Source: Allochromatium vinosum DSM 180 (GTDB lineage Bacteria; Pseudomonadota; Gammaproteobacteria; Chromatiales; Chromatiaceae). Taken from it: a stretch of DNA of 64,000 bases. The stretch is from NCBI RefSeq assembly GCF_000025485.1, contig NC_013851.1, positions 425,001-489,000 of the forward strand, written 5' to 3'. Shown piece by piece: positions 16,365 to 30,360 of the stretch (positions within the stretch are counted from its first letter, which is position 1; each line of letters begins with the position of its first letter). The notes beneath the pieces were generated by a model, which did no database searches, had not been told where the DNA came from, and saw nothing but the letters and a program-made list of their open reading frames with translations. Made by a program: the position numbers and the translations under genes.

Positions 16365-17756
16365 ATGTACTCCTGGATCCTCATGCTCGTCGTGCTCGCG
16401 GCCATGGCCGGGGCCTATCAGATCGGGCGTCAACGCGCCATCGCCAGCGCCGGCGGTCCGACCCGGATCAAGCAACTGCATTCACTGCCGACCTACTACG
16501 GACTCTATGCCGCGCTCTGGGCCGGGTTACCCGCCTTGATGCTGATGGGGCTGTGGATCGGACTCCAGGACCAGATCGTCATTGGTCTCGTGACCTCGCA
16601 TCTCCCCACCGAAGTGGTCTCGGGGCTGTCCGAAGGACGCCTGGGACTGCTGATCAACGATATCCGCAACCTGGCCACCGGCAACATCGTCTCGGCCGAG
16701 GTCACGCCCGAGATCCAGGCGGCAGCGGATCAGTACAATCGCTTGAACCTCATTTCGCAGTGGGCCATGTGGGCGGTGGTGCTGGCGGTGGTGCTGGCCG
16801 GGCTGGCCTATGCCTGGATGCGTACTCAGCCGCGTCTGCGGGCACGCAACCGGGTCGAATCGGCCTTCACCGTCATGCTGATCATCTTTTCCTCGATCGC
16901 GATCCTGACCACGCTCGGGATCGTGCTCTCGGTGCTGTTCGAATCGCTGCTGTTCTTCCAGAAGGTCTCGCCGCTCGAGTTCTTCTTCGGTACCAACTGG
17001 AGTCCGCAGATCGCGCTGCGTGCCGATCAGGTCGGGGCCTCGGGCGCGTTTGGCGCCATTCCGCTGTTCACCGGCACCCTGATGGTGTCGCTGATCTCGA
17101 TGCTGGTGGCCGTGCCCATCGGGCTGCTGTCGGCGATCTATCTGTCCGAATACGCCCACCGCCGGGTGCGTGCCATCGCCAAGCCGACTCTGGAGATCCT
17201 GGCCGGTATCCCGACCGTGGTCTACGGCTTCTTCGCCGCCCTGACCGTCGCGCCCTTCATCCGCGAACTGGGGATGAGTTTCGGGCTGGACGTGGCCTCG
17301 GAGAGCGCGCTCGCCGCCGGTCTGGTCATGGGCATCATGATCATCCCCTTCGTCTCCTCGCTGTCGGACGATGTCATCAACGCCGTGCCCCAGTCGCTGC
17401 GCGACGGCTCCTATGCCTTGGGCGCGACCCAGTCCGAGACCATCCGCCGCGTCGTCATCCCGGCGGCGCTGCCCGGCATCGTCGGCGGCATCCTGCTCGC
17501 CGTCTCGCGCGCCATTGGCGAGACCATGATCGTGGTCATGGCCGCCGGACTGGCCGCCAACCTGACCGCCAATCCGCTCGACAGCGTCACCACGGTGACG
17601 GTGCAGATCGTGACCCTGCTCACCGGCGACCAGGAGTTCGACAGCGCCAAGACGCTCGCCGCCTTCGCTCTGGGACTGACGCTGTTCCTGGTGACACTCA
17701 CGCTCAACGTGATCGCCCTGTCGATCGTGCGCAAGTATCGAGAGCAATATGAATAA
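16365..17756 (+). CDS. pstC: Phosphate ABC transporter permease PstC (extended form)
   Basis: A 463-residue inner-membrane permease, well above the usual 300-340. The extra part is N-terminal: one helix (ILMLVVLAAMAGAYQIG), another near 45-65, then a soluble stretch of about 70 residues before the classical permease core. The core has the coupling loop that contacts PstB (DVINAVPQSLRDGSYALGATQ) and the conserved RAIGETMIV. Start ATG 16365 follows the hairpin; the stop overlaps the pstA start by 8 bp, indicating coupled translation. Extended PstC forms are known in some proteobacteria. Confidence 0.9.
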   Translation: MYSWILMLVVLAAMAGAYQIGRQRAIASAGGPTRIKQLHSLPTYYGLYAALWAGLPALMLMGLWIGLQDQIVIGLVTSHLPTEVVSGLSEGRLGLLINDIRNLATGNIVSAEVTPEIQAAADQYNRLNLISQWAMWAVVLAVVLAGLAYAWMRTQPRLRARNRVESAFTVMLIIFSSIAILTTLGIVLSVLFESLLFFQKVSPLEFFFGTNWSPQIALRADQVGASGAFGAIPLFTGTLMVSLISMLVAVPIGLLSAIYLSEYAHRRVRAIAKPTLEILAGIPTVVYGFFAALTVAPFIRELGMSFGLDVASESALAAGLVMGIMIIPFVSSLSDDVINAVPQSLRDGSYALGATQSETIRRVVIPAALPGIVGGILLAVSRAIGETMIVVMAAGLAANLTANPLDSVTTVTVQIVTLLTGDQEFDSAKTLAAFALGLTLFLVTLTLNVIALSIVRKYREQYE

Positions 17757-19053
17757 TCCAGCCGACACGACGCCGCCGCGTCGCGCCATCGACATCGTCA
17801 ACGCCTCGCTCAAACGCCGCTATGCCCGCGAGCGCCGCTTCCGGTGGCTCGGGGCCACGGCGGTCACGCTGGGCATGGTGTTCGTGGTGCTGCTGTTCGC
17901 CGACATCATCCTCAAGGGTTATACGGCCTTCCAGCAGACCTATATCCAGCTGCCGATCGAGCTGGCCGCCGCGACCATCGATCCGGACGGCGCGCGCGAT
18001 CCGGCGACGCTGGCGCGCGCCGATTACATGAAGCTGATCCGCGAGGCGCTGCGCGAGCGCTTCCCGGAAGTCACCGACCGTCGCGACCGGCGGCTGCTCA
18101 ACTCCATGATCAGCGTCGGCGCCCCCGATCTGCTGCGCGAGCGGGTGATGGCCGATCCGGCGCTGATCGGCACCACGCAGGAGCTGTGGATCCTGGCCGA
18201 CGACGACATCGACATGCTGGTCAAGGGCTACATCGACCGCAACGCCCCGGCGTCCGACCGTCGCGTCGGCGATCAGATGATCGCCTGGGTCGACCGGCTG
18301 GAGGCCGAGGGCCGGGTCGCCAAGCGCTTCAACACCATCTTCTTCACCCACGGCACGTCGCGTGAGCCGGAACTGGCGGGTATCGCCGGGGCGCTCATGG
18401 GGTCGTTCTACACTCTGGTGCTGACCTTCCTGCTGTCGTTCCCGATCGGTGTCGGCGCGGCGCTCTATCTGGAAGAGTTCGCGCCCAAGAATCGCTGGAC
18501 GGATCTGATCGAGGTCAATGTCAACAATCTTGCCGCCGTGCCCTCGATCGTCTTCGGTCTGCTGGGCCTGGCGGTGTTCATCGGCTTCTTCGGCGTGCCG
18601 CGCTCCACCCCCCTGGTCGCGGCGCTGGTGATGACGCTCATGACGCTGCCGACCATCATCATCGCCAGTCGGGTGGCGCTCAAATCGGTGCCGCCCTCGA
18701 TCCGCGAGGCCGCGCTCGGCGTCGGCGCCTCGCCCTTGCAGACCCAGTTCCATCATGTACTACCGCTGGCCTTGCCCGGCATCCTGACCGGCTCGATCAT
18801 CGGCATGGCGCGCGCGCTCGGTGAAACCGCGCCCTTGCTGATGATCGGCATGATCGCCTTCATCGTCGACATCCCCAAGGGATTCAACGATGCCGCGACC
18901 GTGCTGCCGGTGCAGATCTTCCTGTGGGCCGACAGTCCCGAGCGCGGCTTCGTCGAGCGCACCTCGGCAGCCATCCTCGTGCTGCTGGCCTTCCTGTTCG
19001 TCATGAACCTGGCCGCCGTGTTGCTGCGCCGCCGGTTCGAGCGGCGCTGGTAG
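17749..19053 (+). CDS. pstA: Phosphate ABC transporter permease PstA (extended form)
   Basis: A 434-residue permease, about 140 longer than classical PstA. After the first helix (about 40-57) there is a soluble, probably periplasmic insertion of roughly 140 residues (PDGARDPATLA ... DDDIDMLVKGYIDRN ... FNTIFFTHG) before the standard five-helix core. The core carries the PstB-contacting loop (SIREAALGVGASPLQT, read as PSIREAALGVGAS) and ARALGETAPLL. It overlaps pstC by 8 bp and precedes pstB. Confidence 0.9.
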   Translation: MNNPADTTPPRRAIDIVNASLKRRYARERRFRWLGATAVTLGMVFVVLLFADIILKGYTAFQQTYIQLPIELAAATIDPDGARDPATLARADYMKLIREALRERFPEVTDRRDRRLLNSMISVGAPDLLRERVMADPALIGTTQELWILADDDIDMLVKGYIDRNAPASDRRVGDQMIAWVDRLEAEGRVAKRFNTIFFTHGTSREPELAGIAGALMGSFYTLVLTFLLSFPIGVGAALYLEEFAPKNRWTDLIEVNVNNLAAVPSIVFGLLGLAVFIGFFGVPRSTPLVAALVMTLMTLPTIIIASRVALKSVPPSIREAALGVGASPLQTQFHHVLPLALPGILTGSIIGMARALGETAPLLMIGMIAFIVDIPKGFNDAATVLPVQIFLWADSPERGFVERTSAAILVLLAFLFVMNLAAVLLRRRFERRW

Positions 19054-19126
19054 GGCCTGAACCCCATCGTCTCGCCTCGCGTTCAGGTGTTCGGCACGCT
19101 GGCGCGGTTCGAGCTAGAGGCTTTTT

Positions 19127-19990
<864 letters not shown>

Positions 19991-20009
19991 GTCCGGCGCG
20001 GAGTCCAGG

Positions 20010-20768
20010 ATGAGCGACCCAGCCATCGACAAACCGGCCGGCGATCTCATGGCCGGTCATACCGTGCGCCGTTACGACCAGGAACTGGCCAAGCTGCGCG
20101 CCATCATCCTGCAGATGGGCGAGCGCGTCATCGATCAGACGCAGGCGGCCGTCGCAGCCCTGATCGAGGGCGACGAATCCCAGACCTATCGCGTGCTCGA
20201 TCGCGAACCGCTGATCGACTATCTCTCGCTCGATGCCGACGAAGAGGTGTTTCGGGTCATCGCCCGCCGTCAGCCGACGGCCGTGGATCTGCGCATCGTG
20301 CTGGCGCTGTCCAAGATCGCCGGCGAGGTCGAGCGCGCCGGCGACAAGGCCGTGCGCATTGCGCGCGAGGCGCTGGAGCTGCGCCAGCAGGAGCAGGACG
20401 GCGAATTGCTCGTCGAACCACTGCGGGCCGCCTTCCAGGCACTCGACGACAGGGCCTGCTGCATGTTCGAGCGCAGTGTGCATGCCGTCACCGGCTTCGA
20501 TGTCAACCAGGCGCTGACGATCTTCGAAAACGAGCCGGCGCTCTACGCCGCCGCGCACGATCTGCGCCAGTTGTTGGGCGAGTCCGACAGCGATGGCCTG
20601 GTGCCGCGTCAGGCCATCGCGCTGTTTCACTGTGCCCAAGCGCTCAAGCGCATCGGCAATCATGCCTCCAATATCGCCGAGCAGGTCATCTATGTCGCGC
20701 TCGGTCAGGATGTCCGGTATCGCAACCGCGAGATCCTGATCGAGACACTGCGTCATCGCGGCTACTGA
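20010..20768 (+). CDS. phoU: Phosphate signalling protein PhoU
   Basis: A 252-residue cytoplasmic protein of two related three-helix bundles. Family motifs include RRYDQEL, the metal-site E/DxxxD type segments around DREPLIDYLSLDADEEV, KIAGEVERAGDKAVRIAR, and the second-repeat counterpart ALKRIGNHASNIAEQ. PhoU links Pst activity to the PhoR/PhoB system and represses the Pho regulon when phosphate is plentiful. It is the last gene of the operon. Confidence 0.94.
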   Translation: MSDPAIDKPAGDLMAGHTVRRYDQELAKLRAIILQMGERVIDQTQAAVAALIEGDESQTYRVLDREPLIDYLSLDADEEVFRVIARRQPTAVDLRIVLALSKIAGEVERAGDKAVRIAREALELRQQEQDGELLVEPLRAAFQALDDRACCMFERSVHAVTGFDVNQALTIFENEPALYAAAHDLRQLLGESDSDGLVPRQAIALFHCAQALKRIGNHASNIAEQVIYVALGQDVRYRNREILIETLRHRGY

Positions 20769-20886
20769 CGCCCTGATTTCGTCCGTGATGCGGACCGCGC
20801 TGGTTTTCAGCTCGATCGACGCGGCTGTCGAGGCGGTTTAAGCTGTCTCGACTCGGCCCGAGCGGCCAGCCATCGATGAGCGCGTC

Positions 20887-22008
20887 ATGAATGAAACTCT
20901 GAAGACGATCCTGGCCGAGGCCATGCACCTGGGGCGAGAGGGCCGCTTCACCGAGGCCACGGCCCTCATCCAGCGCGGGCTGCACCTGACACAACCGCTG
21001 CCCGAACAGCGCGAGTCGCACCCGAGTGCGGGCGATCCGGATCGCCGCCCGGTCGTCGAGGCCGATTTCGAGGTCATCGAGGACATCGGCCGAACCGGCG
21101 GGCGCTCGATCCATGGCCACTTCACCCACGGAATCGAGACCCGCGACTATCGTGTCTATGTTCCGGCCGGCGCGGATGACAGGCCGCGTCCGCTGATCCT
21201 GATGCTGCACGGTTGTCAGCAGGACGCCGAGGACTTTGCGCGTCTGACCCGCTTCGACCCGCTCGCCGACGAGCTGGGGTTCATCGTGCTCTATCCAACC
21301 CAGCCGCGCACGGCCAATGCCACCGGCTGCTGGAACTGGTTCCTGCCCGAGCATCGGCGCGCCGATCAGGGGGAGGCCGCCTGGCTCATCGCCCTGACAC
21401 AGGCGATCGCCACGCGCTACCAAGCCGACCCACATCACATCCATGTCGCCGGACTCTCGGCCGGGGGCGCCATGGCCCTGACGCTGGCGGCGACTCAGCC
21501 CGCACTCTTCAGGTCCGTTGGTGTGCATTCGGGGCTGCCGCATGGTCTGGCGCAGGATCAGCTCTCGGCGCTGACGCTCATGCATCAGGGGCCGACGGCC
21601 GTCAGCGGCGGGAGAACGGCTATGGATGGCATCGGTGTCCCGGTCATCGTCTTTCAGGGTGATGCCGATCTCAGGGTCAATCCGGCCAATGCCTCAGGGA
21701 TCATCGAGCAGGCGCTGTCGGGAGCGCCGGAGGCTCGATCAGGGCTGGACGCGTCGGGCGTCGAACGTGAAACGGGACGGGCGCCGGGTGGACTGGGCTA
21801 TACACGCACCCGTTATCTGGCGGCCGACGGATCGAGTCGGGCCGAACTCTGGATGGTCCAGGGCGGTGGTCATGCCTGGTTCGGCGGCGATCCGGCTGCT
21901 TCCTTCGCCGAGCCGCGCGGACCGGATGCCTCTCGCGAGATGGTGCGCTTCTTTCTGGAGCGCAGCGTACCTGACGCCAGGGCGACGGGGACCGATCGCT
22001 CAGGATGA
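20887..22008 (+). CDS. PHB depolymerase-family esterase (alpha/beta hydrolase)
   Basis: A 373-residue alpha/beta hydrolase of the polyhydroxybutyrate depolymerase/LpqC esterase family. It has the oxyanion region LILMLHGCQQDAEDF, the nucleophile elbow GLSAGG, and a late His in VQGGGHAWFGG; aspartate near QGDADLRVNP completes the likely triad. A helical N-terminal segment (ETLKTILAEAMHLGREGRFTEA, shortened here as LAEAMHLGREGRF) is typical of the cytoplasmic subgroup; no signal peptide is seen. Substrate could be PHB oligomers or other esters. It overlaps the convergent mltD-like gene by 9 bp. Confidence 0.83.
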   Translation: MNETLKTILAEAMHLGREGRFTEATALIQRGLHLTQPLPEQRESHPSAGDPDRRPVVEADFEVIEDIGRTGGRSIHGHFTHGIETRDYRVYVPAGADDRPRPLILMLHGCQQDAEDFARLTRFDPLADELGFIVLYPTQPRTANATGCWNWFLPEHRRADQGEAAWLIALTQAIATRYQADPHHIHVAGLSAGGAMALTLAATQPALFRSVGVHSGLPHGLAQDQLSALTLMHQGPTAVSGGRTAMDGIGVPVIVFQGDADLRVNPANASGIIEQALSGAPEARSGLDASGVERETGRAPGGLGYTRTRYLAADGSSRAELWMVQGGGHAWFGGDPAASFAEPRGPDASREMVRFFLERSVPDARATGTDRSG

Positions 22009-22941
22009 GCGATCCCGTTCGCGGATACGCACCTGTTCGTTGTTCTCGACCACGCGGCCGCGTGCGCCGCTGAGCGTGTCGGTGTTTTGGCGCCGAGCCG
22101 TCCGCAGCTTACCGAGACGATCCGGGATCGCGGGCAGATGCTGGCCATAGCGTCCTGATCCGGCCACCAGCTTGGAGGCGGCCAGGATCTGCGGGACATA
22201 TTGCTTGGTCTCGTTCGGCAGGTCGAGCGACCAGAAGTCGGTTGGCCGACCGGCGCGGCGGTTGGCTTCGATGGCCGAGGACACGCAGCCCGGACCACAG
22301 TTGTAGGCCGCCATGGTCAGCTCCCAGTCGCCCTCGAAGCGCTTGTTGAGCCGTTCCAGATAATCCAGTGCGGCGCGGGTCGAGGCGACCACGTCGCGCC
22401 GCTCGTCGGTGTAATCGTCCAGACGCAGTCCCATCTCGCGCGCGGTCGAGGGGATGAACTGCCACATACCGGCGGCGGCCTTGGGCGAGGTGGCGGCCGG
22501 GTCGTAGCGGCTCTCGACGTGCGGCAGCAGGGCCAGCTCCATCGGCAGGCCGCGGCGCTCGATCTCGGCCACGATCAGCGGCAGATAGGGTGCGCCGCGC
22601 CGTGAGAGGCGCTCCAGATAGCGCGGGTCGCGGCGGAAGCGTTCGAGCGTGGCGTCGATGCGCGCATTGGCCTGGAGATTGAGCTGCATCCCCGAACGCA
22701 CGCGCTGCCAGAGATCGCCGCCCGAGGCGCCGCGTTCCACCACCCGCGAGCGTCCCCGAACCCTGACGTCGAGCGCCGGCCTGACATAGCCATACTCGCG
22801 CGCCGAGACCACGCCTTCATAGAGGTCGTATGAGCCATTCATCGCGGTCGAATCGTTGCTGGCACAACCTATGAGCAAAACGGGCAGGACGAGCGCGGAC
22901 AGCAGGCCGACCGCTGGCCCCAGACGCTTGACTTCTGGCAT
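22000..22941 (-). CDS. mltD: Membrane-bound lytic transglycosylase, MltD-like lipoprotein
   Basis: A 313-residue outer-membrane lipoprotein (lipobox LLIGC, C26) with an SLT goose-type lysozyme domain at about 110-270. The catalytic Glu is E143 in LLPHVESRYDP, followed by AAGMWQFIPSTAREMGL and AYNCGPG. It cleaves peptidoglycan to 1,6-anhydromuramyl products. MltD proteins normally end in LysM repeats; here none is present and the protein stops shortly after the catalytic domain. Gene order with yafS-rnhA-dnaQ nearby matches the E. coli mltD region. Confidence 0.87.
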   Translation of the reverse strand: MPEVKRLGPAVGLLSALVLPVLLIGCASNDSTAMNGSYDLYEGVVSAREYGYVRPALDVRVRGRSRVVERGASGGDLWQRVRSGMQLNLQANARIDATLERFRRDPRYLERLSRRGAPYLPLIVAEIERRGLPMELALLPHVESRYDPAATSPKAAAGMWQFIPSTAREMGLRLDDYTDERRDVVASTRAALDYLERLNKRFEGDWELTMAAYNCGPGCVSSAIEANRRAGRPTDFWSLDLPNETKQYVPQILAASKLVAGSGRYGQHLPAIPDRLGKLRTARRQNTDTLSGARGRVVENNEQVRIRERDRSS

Positions 22942-23120
22942 GTGAACCCCGACTAAATAAATATAAGTCTTTGAATGATTTAATTATTATTAAAACAACC
23001 CGGCTATCATACGCAAAGGCTGCAGTGAATTCCAGGTTTAGGCATTCGGCTCGAACGATCCGGTGCCGGGACAACGGGCGTCGATCGCGGTTAACATGTG
23101 CGCCCCGATGAGGCGCAGGC

Positions 23121-23888
23121 ATGACCACAGATCCGCTCCAGCCCGACCAGTCCGATCCATTGCAGGCGTGGTATCGCTCGGCGCTCGGCGCCGAGGTGGC
23201 AAACCATGAGGGCGACTGTGTCCGGCGTCTGCTGGCCAACACCTTCGGCTACTATCTGGTCCAGGTCGGCGCAAGCGAGCGCTTCGGCGAGGCCCTGACG
23301 GCGAGCCGGATCCGGCATCGCGTGCTGCTGCCCGGTACGCCGCCGACCGGGGCGGTCCAGGGGCTGAGCATCGTCGGCGAGCCGGACGCCCTGCCGTTGG
23401 CCTCCGACAGCATCGATGCCGTCCTCCTGCCCCACGTCCTGGAGTATTCGGATCGCCCGCGCGCGATCCTCGCCGAGGTCGAGCGCGTGCTCATCCCCGA
23501 GGGGCGACTGATCCTGCTGGGGTTCGACCCGCTGAGTCTGTGGGCGCTGGGACGTCTCTGGTGGCCGGCCTGTCGGCGTGCGCCCTGGAACGGACGCTGG
23601 CGGCTCGCCGTCCAGGTCGAACACTGGCTGAACGAGCTGGGCTTCGAAATCGAGGTGTGCGAGCGGGCGCTCTTCTGTCCGCCCATCGTCTCGCCTGCGG
23701 GGGCGCGCTGTGCGACCATCGAATCGCTCGGTCGCCGGTTCTGGCCGCTGTTCGGCGGCCTCTATGTCATTCGCGCCGTCAAGCGCGTGGCGACCCTGAC
23801 CCCGCTCAAACCCTATCGCACCAGCCGCCACGCTCTGCTGCCGGGCGGCGCCGTGCGTCCCACCACCCGAGGAACCGGGCATGTCTGA
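23121..23888 (+). CDS. YafS-like SAM-dependent methyltransferase-fold protein
   Basis: A 255-residue class I methyltransferase-like protein. Visible parts are a SAM-domain core with [21 protein letters not shown] (as [19 protein letters not shown]) and [17 protein letters not shown]. The usual glycine-rich motif I is replaced by YYLVQVGA, so SAM binding is uncertain. It precedes rnhA and dnaQ exactly as yafS does in E. coli, with an 8-bp overlap into rnhA. Substrate is unknown. Confidence 0.82.
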   Translation: MTTDPLQPDQSDPLQAWYRSALGAEVANHEGDCVRRLLANTFGYYLVQVGASERFGEALTASRIRHRVLLPGTPPTGAVQGLSIVGEPDALPLASDSIDAVLLPHVLEYSDRPRAILAEVERVLIPEGRLILLGFDPLSLWALGRLWWPACRRAPWNGRWRLAVQVEHWLNELGFEIEVCERALFCPPIVSPAGARCATIESLGRRFWPLFGGLYVIRAVKRVATLTPLKPYRTSRHALLPGGAVRPTTRGTGHV

Positions 23889-24324
23889 CTGTGTCGAAGC
23901 CTTCACCGACGGCGCCTGCAAGGGCAACCCCGGCCCAGGCGGCTGGGGCGTGCTGCTGCGCTGGGGCGAGGTCGAGAAGGAACTGCACGGCGGTGAGCGC
24001 GAGACCACCAACAACCGCATGGAGCTGATGGCCGTGATCATGGCGCTCGAAGCGCTCAAGCGCCCGACCCCGATCCGGATCACCACCGACTCGCAATACG
24101 TCAAGCGCGGAGTGGGCGAATGGATGCCGCGCTGGAAGCGCAACGGCTGGCGCACCGCCGATCGTCAGCCGGTCAAGAACCGCGATCTCTGGGAGCGTCT
24201 GGACCGGGCGCTCGGCCAGCACGAGGTGAGCTGGCGCTGGGTCAAGGGCCACGCCGGGCACGCCGAGAACGAGCGCGCCGACTGGCTCGCCAATCTGGGC
24301 GTTCCAACCACAGGAGGACGCTGA
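23881..24324 (+). CDS. rnhA: Ribonuclease HI
   Basis: A 147-residue RNase HI, the normal length. It degrades RNA in RNA-DNA hybrids. Catalytic carboxylates are in [15 protein letters not shown] (Asp), NRMELMAVI (Glu) and ITTDSQYV (Asp), with the fourth in [10 protein letters not shown]. The basic handle KRNGWRT is present. The start overlaps yafS by 8 bp and dnaQ begins 2 nt after its stop. Confidence 0.97.
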   Translation: MSDCVEAFTDGACKGNPGPGGWGVLLRWGEVEKELHGGERETTNNRMELMAVIMALEALKRPTPIRITTDSQYVKRGVGEWMPRWKRNGWRTADRQPVKNRDLWERLDRALGQHEVSWRWVKGHAGHAENERADWLANLGVPTTGGR

Positions 24325-24326
24325 CG

Positions 24327-25049
24327 ATGCGTCAGATCGTCCTGGATACCGAAACCACGGGTCTTGAGCCGCGCGAGGGCCACCGGATCATCGAGATCGG
24401 CTGCGTCGAGCTGGTCGACCGCCGCCCGACCGGACGCAACTTCCACGAATATCTCAACCCCGAGCGCCAGATCGACGCCGAGGCCGAGGCCGTGCACGGC
24501 ATCAGCAACGCCTTCCTCGCCGACAAGCCGCGCTTCGCCGAGCGTGCCGAGCGGCTGGTCGAATATCTGCGCGGCGCTGAACTCATCATCCACAACGCCG
24601 CCTTCGACGTCGGCTTCCTCGATCACGAGTTCGGCCTGTGGCGCGGCGCCGAGGCTCCGCGCATCGCCGATCTCTGCACCGTGACCGACAGCCTGCTGAT
24701 GGCGCGCAAGCTCCATCCGGGCCAGCGCAACGGACTCGACGCGCTCTGCAAGCGCTATGCGATCGACAACTCGCACCGCACGCTGCACGGAGCGCTGCTC
24801 GACGCCGAGATCCTGGCCGATGTCTATCTGGCGATGACCGGCGGGCAGGTCTCGCTGTATCTCGGTGGCGAGGGAATGAACGGCTCGGGCGTGGGCGAGG
24901 GTCCGGTGCATCGCGGTCGCCTCGACCCCGAACGCCCGCGCCTGCGGGTGGTGCGGGCGACCCAGACTGAGCTGGAGGCGCATCGCGTGCGGCTGGACGC
25001 GATCTGGAAGGCGAGCGGCGGTTGTGTCTGGCTCGGCGGGACGGATTGA
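24327..25049 (+). CDS. dnaQ: DNA polymerase III epsilon subunit (3'-5' exonuclease)
   Basis: A 240-residue proofreading subunit of the replicative polymerase. DEDDh exonuclease motifs are complete: ExoI VLDTETTGL, ExoII IHNAAFDVGFLDHEF, and ExoIIIe HGALLDAEILADVY. The C-terminal tail, which binds the alpha subunit, is present. Start ATG 24327 with AGGAGG just upstream; the longer open frame runs inside rnhA. The stop directly abuts the stop of convergent fnr with no gap. Confidence 0.95.
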   Translation: MRQIVLDTETTGLEPREGHRIIEIGCVELVDRRPTGRNFHEYLNPERQIDAEAEAVHGISNAFLADKPRFAERAERLVEYLRGAELIIHNAAFDVGFLDHEFGLWRGAEAPRIADLCTVTDSLLMARKLHPGQRNGLDALCKRYAIDNSHRTLHGALLDAEILADVYLAMTGGQVSLYLGGEGMNGSGVGEGPVHRGRLDPERPRLRVVRATQTELEAHRVRLDAIWKASGGCVWLGGTD

Positions 25050-25832
25050 TCAGGTGTGATGTTGACGTTGGGGCTGGCGTCGTCCTGGGCCGACACCGCC
25101 GAGGATCTCTTCGAGTCCCTGGAGATCGAGCAGTTCGATGTGCTTGCGCTCGACGCGCACCAGGCCGTCGTCCTGGAAACGGGTGAAGAGACGGCTGACG
25201 GTCTCGACGGCCAGCCCCAGATAGTTGCCGATTTCGTGCCTGGACATGCTCAGGTGAAAGTCAGTCGCCGAGAGTCCGCGTTTGTGCAGGCGCTGCGAGA
25301 AGCTGAGCAGAAAGGCGGCGAGCCGCTCCTCGGCGTTCTTCTTGCCGAGCAGGAGCAGCATGTCGGTGTCCTGGCCGATCTCCTTGCTGAGCAGCCGGTA
25401 CATCTGGTGCTGGAGGCTGGGGATGATCGCGGTCAGCTCCTCCAGCCGCCCGAAGGGGATCTCGCAGATGGCCGAGGTCTCCAGGGCGCTGGCCGAGCAG
25501 GCGTGCTCGCCCTTGTCGATGGCGTCCAAGCCGAGGATCTCACCGGGCAGATGGAAGCTGAGCACCTGTTCTCCACCCTCGCTGCTCGGGGCGAAGGTCT
25601 TGAGCGAGCCGGTCTTGACGACGAACAGCGAGCGGAAACGGTCGCCCTCGCGAAACAGGATGTCACCGCGATGCAGTGGCCGTGCGCGCTTGACGATGTC
25701 GTCGAGACGTTCGACGTCCTCGGGCGTCAGTCCCATGGGCAGGCAGAGCGAGGAGAGGGTGCAGTGGCGGCACGCCACGCGGATGGATTCGATCGAGATC
25801 ACTGTACTCTGATTCAAGACTTCCGCCCTCAT
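25050..25832 (-). CDS. fnr: FNR-type oxygen-responsive transcription regulator
   Basis: A 260-residue Crp/Fnr regulator. The four cysteines that hold the oxygen-sensitive [4Fe-4S] cluster are present at C21, C24, C30 (CRHCTLSSLC) and C112, matching E. coli FNR spacing at the N-terminus. The cyclic-nucleotide-like beta roll is followed by a helix-turn-helix (MSRHEIGNYLGLAVETVSRLF) whose ETVSR recognition helix has the E-x-x-S-R pattern that reads TTGAT. It should control anaerobic metabolism. A perfect FNR box lies 42 bp upstream of the start. Confidence 0.94.
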   Translation of the reverse strand: MRAEVLNQSTVISIESIRVACRHCTLSSLCLPMGLTPEDVERLDDIVKRARPLHRGDILFREGDRFRSLFVVKTGSLKTFAPSSEGGEQVLSFHLPGEILGLDAIDKGEHACSASALETSAICEIPFGRLEELTAIIPSLQHQMYRLLSKEIGQDTDMLLLLGKKNAEERLAAFLLSFSQRLHKRGLSATDFHLSMSRHEIGNYLGLAVETVSRLFTRFQDDGLVRVERKHIELLDLQGLEEILGGVGPGRRQPQRQHHT

Positions 25833-25873
25833 TCCTCATCATGGCCCGATGTTGGGGCTATATGATTTTGTTT

Positions 25874-25887
25874 TTGATCTAGATCAA
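25874..25887. promoter_or_regulatory. Perfect FNR box upstream of fnr
   Basis: The sequence TTGATCTAGATCAA is an exact match to the FNR consensus TTGAT-N4-ATCAA and is fully palindromic. It lies 42 bp from the fnr start codon, a position suited to autoregulation, and about 230 bp before pyrG. Confidence 0.85.
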
Positions 25888-26055
25888 GTGCCGGCGTTTT
25901 TTAACCCGTTCCCCTCTGAAACTCAAGTGCTTATGTTTTCTTACACTTTTGGTTTCAGGTCGTTCCGGATGCGCGACTCCGCCAAAGCGTCCGAGGCGCC
26001 TGCAACAAACCACGCCATGCAGGATCGGATTGAGCCGGTGCGGCGATTTTGGTAG

Positions 26056-28592
<2,537 letters not shown>

Positions 28593-28697
28593 GCGTTTGC
28601 TGTCCATAGGGTGGTGTGCTGACCGAATTCACCAGACCATCCTCTGCACAAACCGCATCAACATATCGAATAATACCGAGCTATCCGTAGCTCTTGA

Positions 28698-29996
<1,299 letters not shown>

Positions 29997-30045
29997 GGCC
30001 ATCCGTCGGGGTCTCGGAGCCTGGCGTTCCCTGACCCTGAGTCGC

Positions 30046-30360
30046 ATGGTTTTGCGTATGCACTGGCTGATCCTGGTGTTGATCCTGCTCCTGGGCGCGC
30101 TCCAGTACCGCCTCTGGGTTGGTGAGGGGAGTATCGCCGAGCTGCACAGTCTCAAGCGTGAGATCGCCTTCGAGGAGTCGGAGCTGGAGCGTCTGCGCAC
30201 GCGAAATCGTGAACTCCAGGCCGAGGTCGACGATCTGCGCGAGGGTTCCGAAGCGATCGAGGAGCGCGCGCGCAGCGAACTGGGCATGATCAAACCCGGT
30301 GAGATCTTCATCCAGGTCATCGAGCGGCCTGCGCCAGTCAACCCTGAGGGCAAACCATGA
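30046..30360 (+). CDS. ftsB: Cell division protein FtsB
   Basis: A 104-residue bitopic divisome protein with one membrane helix (HWLILVLILLLGALQYRLW) followed by a periplasmic coiled coil (LKREIAFEESELERLRTRN and on). It links FtsL and FtsQ. Position between eno and ispD is the standard one. ATG 30046 is used; ATG 30058 directly before the helix is an equally plausible start. The stop overlaps the ispD start in ATGA. Confidence 0.9.
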   Translation: MVLRMHWLILVLILLLGALQYRLWVGEGSIAELHSLKREIAFEESELERLRTRNRELQAEVDDLREGSEAIEERARSELGMIKPGEIFIQVIERPAPVNPEGKP

